Assembly: GCA_964487925.1 (NCBI GenBank)
Contig: CAZASZ010000039.1
Span: forward strand, 1-19,015
Length of the DNA: 19,015 nt
Source: RI-283 sp964487925
Lineage (GTDB): Bacteria > Pseudomonadota > Gammaproteobacteria > SZUA-140
Direction of reading: 5' to 3'
This document shows, one piece after another, positions 15,918-19,015 of this stretch. Both the position numbers and the translations under genes were made by a program. The first letter of the stretch is position 1. Every line of letters begins with the position of its first letter. The notes under the pieces were generated by a model. It saw only the letters and a program-made list of their open reading frames with translations. It had not been told where the DNA came from and ran no database searches.

Positions 15918-16298
15918 ATGAATATAGATGACACGGACCAAAGACGCTTTCACCGTTTGCCATTTAAGGCTAACGTCACAATCACGGACTCCGCCAATGG
16001 CCGAAACTGGCAAAGTGACCTTATCGACATTTCGCTGAAAGGACTACTGATTGAAAAACCTGGAGGCGCCTCTTTCAATTTCGATAATGCGTATTACGTC
16101 GAAGTTAGACTTGGAGACGACGAATTCACTATCTCTATCCCCGATGCAAAGGTCGTCCATATTACCGACTGTCATCTAGGTATTTCTTGTCGGCTCATTG
16201 ATATCGACGGCATCAGTCACCTGAAAAGGCTGATGGAACTCAACTTAGGGGATCCCGACCTGATCTACCGGGAACTCGAGCAATTGGCAAGCCGATGA
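15918..16298 (+). CDS. PilZ domain protein
   Basis: This is a 126-aa single-domain PilZ protein. The cyclic di-GMP-binding signature is present: RRFHR (R9-x3-R13) and DISLKG (D37-x-S39-x2-G42). A beta-barrel-like stretch follows (YYVEVRLGDDEFTISIP, GISCRLIDID), then a helical tail ending IYRELEQLASR. The last part resembles the C-terminal helix of stand-alone PilZ proteins that relay c-di-GMP levels to a partner. Which process it controls cannot be read here, and no pilus or flagellar gene is nearby. GAGG at 15908-15911 lies 6 nt before the ATG. The 102-nt gap from dapE contains a small hairpin (CGAGC/GCTCG, 15857-15869) without a U-run. Confidence 0.9.
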   Translation: MNIDDTDQRRFHRLPFKANVTITDSANGRNWQSDLIDISLKGLLIEKPGGASFNFDNAYYVEVRLGDDEFTISIPDAKVVHITDCHLGISCRLIDIDGISHLKRLMELNLGDPDLIYRELEQLASR

Positions 16299-16329
16299 CG
16301 ACATGCCTTGATAACACCGATAGGGCGTA

Positions 16330-16358
16330 TTGATGCCACGACATGTTCTCTGTTTACT
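16330..16358 (+). promoter_or_regulatory. candidate promoter for the cytochrome gene
   Basis: TTGATG (16330-16335) and TTTACT (16353-16358) are separated by 17 nt and each match 4 of 6 consensus bases. It lies about 60 nt before the cytochrome ATG. The match is weak and the call rests mainly on position in a 119-nt gap. Confidence 0.27.
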
Positions 16359-16417
16359 TCGATCGATACGCGTACGGTCTCAACCAAGAGTTTCACTCAT
16401 AACCTGAGGTAAGCATT

Positions 16418-16726
16418 ATGCTCAAACGAATCATCAACGCGGGTTTGGCCCTGACCCTTGTCTCGGCTGCGGGACTCAGTATAGCCAGCGACGGCACGGC
16501 CATTTATAACAAGTCATGCAAGATGTGTCACAGCAGTGGCATGATGGGTGCGCCTAAAGTCGGCAACAAGGCCGCTTGGGCTCCTCTGATCGAAAAAGGC
16601 ACAGATGCCTTATTTGCATCTGTCCGCGCCGGTAAAGGAAAAATGATGGCCCGCGGCGGCTGCAGAGCCTGTAGCGATGACGATCTAGCTGCCGCGATCA
16701 ACCATATGATCACGATGTCGAAGTAA
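16418..16726 (+). CDS. periplasmic cytochrome c5-like protein
   Basis: This is a small monoheme c-type cytochrome of 102 aa. Residues 1-24 form a Sec signal peptide (basic start, hydrophobic core LALTLVSAAGLSI, likely cleavage near ASDG). The heme attachment site CKMCH is at 34-38. The axial methionine is probably M76 or M77, in KMMARGG. GGCRACSDDDL, with C82 and C85, is the second cysteine pair that marks the cytochrome c5 group. It should carry electrons in the periplasm, for example to a terminal oxidase or other reductase; the partner is unknown. GAGGT at 16406-16410 is a good ribosome binding site. It stands alone, followed by a long inverted repeat. Confidence 0.93.
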   Translation: MLKRIINAGLALTLVSAAGLSIASDGTAIYNKSCKMCHSSGMMGAPKVGNKAAWAPLIEKGTDALFASVRAGKGKMMARGGCRACSDDDLAAAINHMITMSK

Positions 16727-16741
16727 CTATCGGAATCTCAT

Positions 16742-16778
16742 AGGGTAGCGGACCGATGAACCATCGGTCCGCTACCCT
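16742..16778. repeat. perfect 17-bp inverted repeat after the cytochrome gene
   Basis: The arms 16742-16758 and 16762-16778 are exact reverse complements over 17 bp, separated by only AAC. It begins 16 nt after the cytochrome stop. Neither strand has a U-run after it, so it is not a classical intrinsic terminator. It may protect the cytochrome mRNA 3' end, or it may be a copy of a dispersed palindromic element; one copy only is present here. Confidence 0.8.
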
Positions 16779-16797
16779 TGCCCCGACCTGATCAGAC

Positions 16798-16850
16798 GCC
16801 AAAACCCTATCCGGCTGGCCGGTACCCGGCGGCCCAGATGGGTTTTTGGA
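16798..16850. terminator. probable bidirectional terminator between cytochrome gene and ppiD
   Basis: CCAAAACCC 16799-16807 pairs with GGGTTTTTGG 16840-16849 with one bulged base, and ATC/GAT continues the stem. The interior is GC-rich and self-complementary around GGTACC. Reading + the outer arm supplies TTTTT, and reading - it supplies TTTT. It lies 22 nt beyond the ppiD stop. Confidence 0.42.
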
Positions 16851-16871
16851 TACACTAACTAGGCAGTAGTT

Positions 16872-18827
16872 TTAGAGGTTGTCTTCGTAGACAACGATAT
16901 TCGCTCGTTCTTTCACGCTATCGAGAAAAGCGGCGCTTTCCCTTCTGACCCATGAGGAACGCAGCTCATCCCGATCAGCCTGCCGATGCCTGAATGCCTC
17001 CGCAACGACATCAGCGTCAGTCTGCCCTGGCTTTTTATCTGCACCGCCCTTGTCATCAACGCTATCCAGTCGAACGAGCGCGTAGCTGCCGTCATCCATC
17101 GCGACGCCGCGCACAACAATAGCGTCCTTAGTGTCAGGCCTCTGCATGACAAAGGCCTGCTCACGGATCGCGTCTGGGATCCCTGCCCCTGTCCGTTGAA
17201 CCAGCCCCGAAGACTGCCAAGTTAGCGCCATGGCCTTTGCTGTAGATTTTAGGGTTTGGCCACTCTGGAGCGCCTTTAGTGTTTCTTCGCCCTTTTCCCG
17301 GGCACGCTCCGAGGCTGCCTTTCGAGTCAATGCATTGCGTATCTCGTCACTCACGGCCACGAGATCCTGAGATCGAGAAGCCTCGTGATGCTTGACGCGC
17401 AAGACCACGAGACGATTGCCTCCGTCAAGCTGGAGCGCCTCGCTGTTATTCCCCTCGGTCAGTACATCGGGGGAAAACGCCACTGACCGGACACGAGCAT
17501 CCTCAGCCAGACCTGTACCACTGTCACGCGAAAAGGCTGCGCTGGTCTCGACTGTCAGGTCCAACTCCTGTGCCGCGACATCCAGCGTATCCGGATGCTC
17601 ATAGACCAGATCGGTCAGTCGATCAGCATCTTCAAAGAAGATATCCTCAGCCTTCCCAGCGCGGTACTCTCGAACCAAGCGGCTGCGCACCTCAGCAAAA
17701 GGTTTAACGGCGGCTTTCTTGATCTCATCGAGTCGAATCACATGAAAACCAAACTCACTGCGAACCGGCTCGCTCAGGTCACCGGGCGCCATAGAGAATA
17801 CTGCATCCTCGAAAGGCTTAGTCATCATACCCCGATCAAAGAAGCCCAAGTCTCCGCCATTGCGAGCGGAACCGGCATCAGCAGATTCCTTTTTCGCAAC
17901 CTTTTCGAATGACGCGCCGCCGAGAATCTTCTGGCGCAGTTCTTCGGCTTTCTTACGAGCCTTATCGACTGCAGCCTGATCGGAATCCTTGGCAAAATCG
18001 ATCAAAATGTGATGAGCGCGGCGCTGCTCAGGCTGCCCGAACTCCGCCTGGCGTTCATCATACAGCCGTTTCAATTCATCCTCAGACGGTGCCGAGACCT
18101 TGCGGGCAAGTTTTTGCCGACTCAACTCGATGTACGAAACCGTCAACTGCTCCGGGGTCTTGTATTGATCGCGGTCACGTTCATAGGCCGCCTGGATGTC
18201 GGCATCGCTGATCTCAACACCCTTTTCAAACCGTTTGGACGGGATGATGAGATAGTCGAAACTGCGCCGTTGCCGGTTGAGCTTATGATATGACTCAGCC
18301 TCCTTCGGCAGAATAAACTCACCATCACTGAGTCCGCTCATGAGTTGCTCGGTCAGAAACTGTCGGCGCAGCTCCTGTTCGAAACTACCTTGAGCCATGC
18401 CCAGACTACTGAGTAGGCTGGCATATCGGGCCTGATCGAAATGGTCGTCAACCTGAAACTCACGCATATTACGGATATCCGCGGACAGCTGCGCATTGCT
18501 GATCACAAAACCAGAGTCCATAGCGGATTTAGCCAGCACTGTTGAGTTAACCAAACGGTCGATCGCGGTTTTTTTGATGGCTGCATCGTCTAATTGAGTA
18601 GGGTCGAAATTCTTGCCCAAGATGCGTTTGCGGAGGTTGCGTTCGCCTTGATAACTACGCTCAAAGTCCTGCAGCGGGACCTCAACATCGTCGACCTTGG
18701 CGGCCAACAGCACAGTATCGTCCTGGATGTATTCGTTGACACCCCACAATGCGAAAGGAATCACAATGAGAATAATGATAACCCAGGCTATGACGCCCTG
18801 AGCTCTATCACGAATGATTTGCAGCAT
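16872..18827 (-). CDS. ppiD: peptidylprolyl isomerase/periplasmic chaperone PpiD
   Basis: PpiD is an inner-membrane-anchored periplasmic chaperone near the Sec translocon that assists newly exported proteins. The 651-aa product is slightly longer than E. coli PpiD (623). Residues 1-11 are cytoplasmic, and 12-30 (VIAWVIIILIVIPFALWGV) are the membrane anchor, with the family's MLQ-IRD N-terminus. A SurA-like N-terminal domain covers roughly 35-250. A parvulin domain covers about 265-370, with RRAHHILI, GGDLGFFDRGMM and GFHVIRLDEI. A C-terminal chaperone-like part follows from about 380 to 651. The ATG at 18827 has only a weak GGAA upstream. In relatives hupB and lon usually lie upstream; here a tRNA-Asp with its own terminator intervenes. 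Confidence 0.95.
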   Translation of the reverse strand: MLQIIRDRAQGVIAWVIIILIVIPFALWGVNEYIQDDTVLLAAKVDDVEVPLQDFERSYQGERNLRKRILGKNFDPTQLDDAAIKKTAIDRLVNSTVLAKSAMDSGFVISNAQLSADIRNMREFQVDDHFDQARYASLLSSLGMAQGSFEQELRRQFLTEQLMSGLSDGEFILPKEAESYHKLNRQRRSFDYLIIPSKRFEKGVEISDADIQAAYERDRDQYKTPEQLTVSYIELSRQKLARKVSAPSEDELKRLYDERQAEFGQPEQRRAHHILIDFAKDSDQAAVDKARKKAEELRQKILGGASFEKVAKKESADAGSARNGGDLGFFDRGMMTKPFEDAVFSMAPGDLSEPVRSEFGFHVIRLDEIKKAAVKPFAEVRSRLVREYRAGKAEDIFFEDADRLTDLVYEHPDTLDVAAQELDLTVETSAAFSRDSGTGLAEDARVRSVAFSPDVLTEGNNSEALQLDGGNRLVVLRVKHHEASRSQDLVAVSDEIRNALTRKAASERAREKGEETLKALQSGQTLKSTAKAMALTWQSSGLVQRTGAGIPDAIREQAFVMQRPDTKDAIVVRGVAMDDGSYALVRLDSVDDKGGADKKPGQTDADVVAEAFRHRQADRDELRSSWVRRESAAFLDSVKERANIVVYEDNL

Positions 18828-18918
18828 GACAAATTCCGAAACAAACGATTTGGTGTGGATTAAGGGAAAAACGTCTCCGATCGATTTACGACATCAATCC
18901 CTACAACCCCTACAACAG

Positions 18919-18952
18919 AAAAAAAGGTACATCGCCTTCCGACGATGCACCC
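18919..18952 (-). terminator. strong intrinsic terminator for tRNA-Asp
   Basis: On the minus strand the RNA folds 18951-18941 with 18936-18926 into an 11-bp stem (two G·U pairs) closed by a GGAA tetraloop, followed by seven U residues (complement of 18919-18925). The G·U pairs would be A/C mismatches if read on the plus strand, so it is built for the minus strand. It lies about 16 nt after the tRNA 3' end. Confidence 0.85.
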
Positions 18953-18967
18953 TTGATTCATCAATCA

Positions 18968-19015
18968 TGGCGGAGTGGACGGGACTCGAACCCGCGACCC
19001 CCGGCGTGACAGGCC
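18968..19015 (-). tRNA. tRNA-Asp (anticodon GTC), 5' part cut off by the window edge
   Basis: The minus strand carries the 3' 48 nt of a tRNA. The anticodon loop CTGTCAC (19012-19006) has anticodon GTC, flanked by the stem GGC/GCC. A T-arm with GGTTCGAGTCC follows, then the acceptor 3' strand and an encoded CCA ending at 18968. The sequence closely matches gammaproteobacterial tRNA-Asp. The D-arm and 5' acceptor strand lie outside the window. Confidence 0.93.

Noticed and set aside
18899..18916. Tandem duplication of the 9-mer CCCTACAAC
   Set aside because: Only two copies in a short spacer. It could be an activator site for ppiD, but nothing else supports that.

Overview
The window is an ordinary stretch of chromosome from a Gram-negative proteobacterium, moderately GC-rich by eye. 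I infer a gammaproteobacterium of the Chromatiales/Thiotrichales/Acidiferrobacterales kind. The reasons are the map-glnD-dap gene order (an extended form of the enterobacterial map-glnD-dapD block), lipid A and LPS core genes, a short cytochrome c5, a rhombosortase, and ppiD beside a tRNA-Asp. I cannot name the species. I see no insertion sequence, phage gene, CRISPR array or plasmid function.

Layout. (1) 1-856: pyrE (pyrimidine synthesis) behind a leader with several short inverted repeats. (2) 912-7477: an envelope polysaccharide block. A GT4 glycosyltransferase and a WaaL-like O-antigen ligase/polymerase overlap on the + strand. Two overlapping GT4 genes lie on the - strand. A GT2 (WaaE/KdtX-like) gene is divergent from them, and an LpxL-type lipid A acyltransferase lies on the - strand. 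The divergent genes share a region with overlapping sigma70-like promoters, and one convergent pair shares a compact bidirectional terminator. (3) 7478-8149: a long leader, a 69-aa protein of unknown function with a very strong ribosome binding site, then a terminator-like hairpin. (4) 8150-15815: map, glnD, a rhombosortase, dapC, dapD, a Spx/ArsC-family protein and dapE. Most junctions here are overlapping stop/start codons, so this is probably one translationally coupled unit for amino-terminal processing, nitrogen signalling and lysine/diaminopimelate synthesis. (5) 15918-16726: a PilZ protein and a periplasmic cytochrome c5. (6) 16742-16850: two inverted repeats between convergent genes. 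(7) 16872-18827: ppiD on the - strand. (8) 18919-19015: the 3' part of a tRNA-Asp(GTC) on the - strand with its own strong intrinsic terminator.

How the genes fit together. The LPS genes would complete and ligate surface polysaccharide on lipid A. DapC, DapD and DapE are three steps of the succinylase branch to meso-diaminopimelate (murein and lysine), and PpiD helps fold exported envelope proteins. The window therefore leans towards cell-envelope construction, with GlnD supplying the nitrogen-status signal. The least explained items are the 69-aa protein and its structured leader, the rhombosortase placed inside the glnD-dapC junction, and the perfect 17-bp inverted repeat after the cytochrome gene. 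I found no convincing new multi-gene system.
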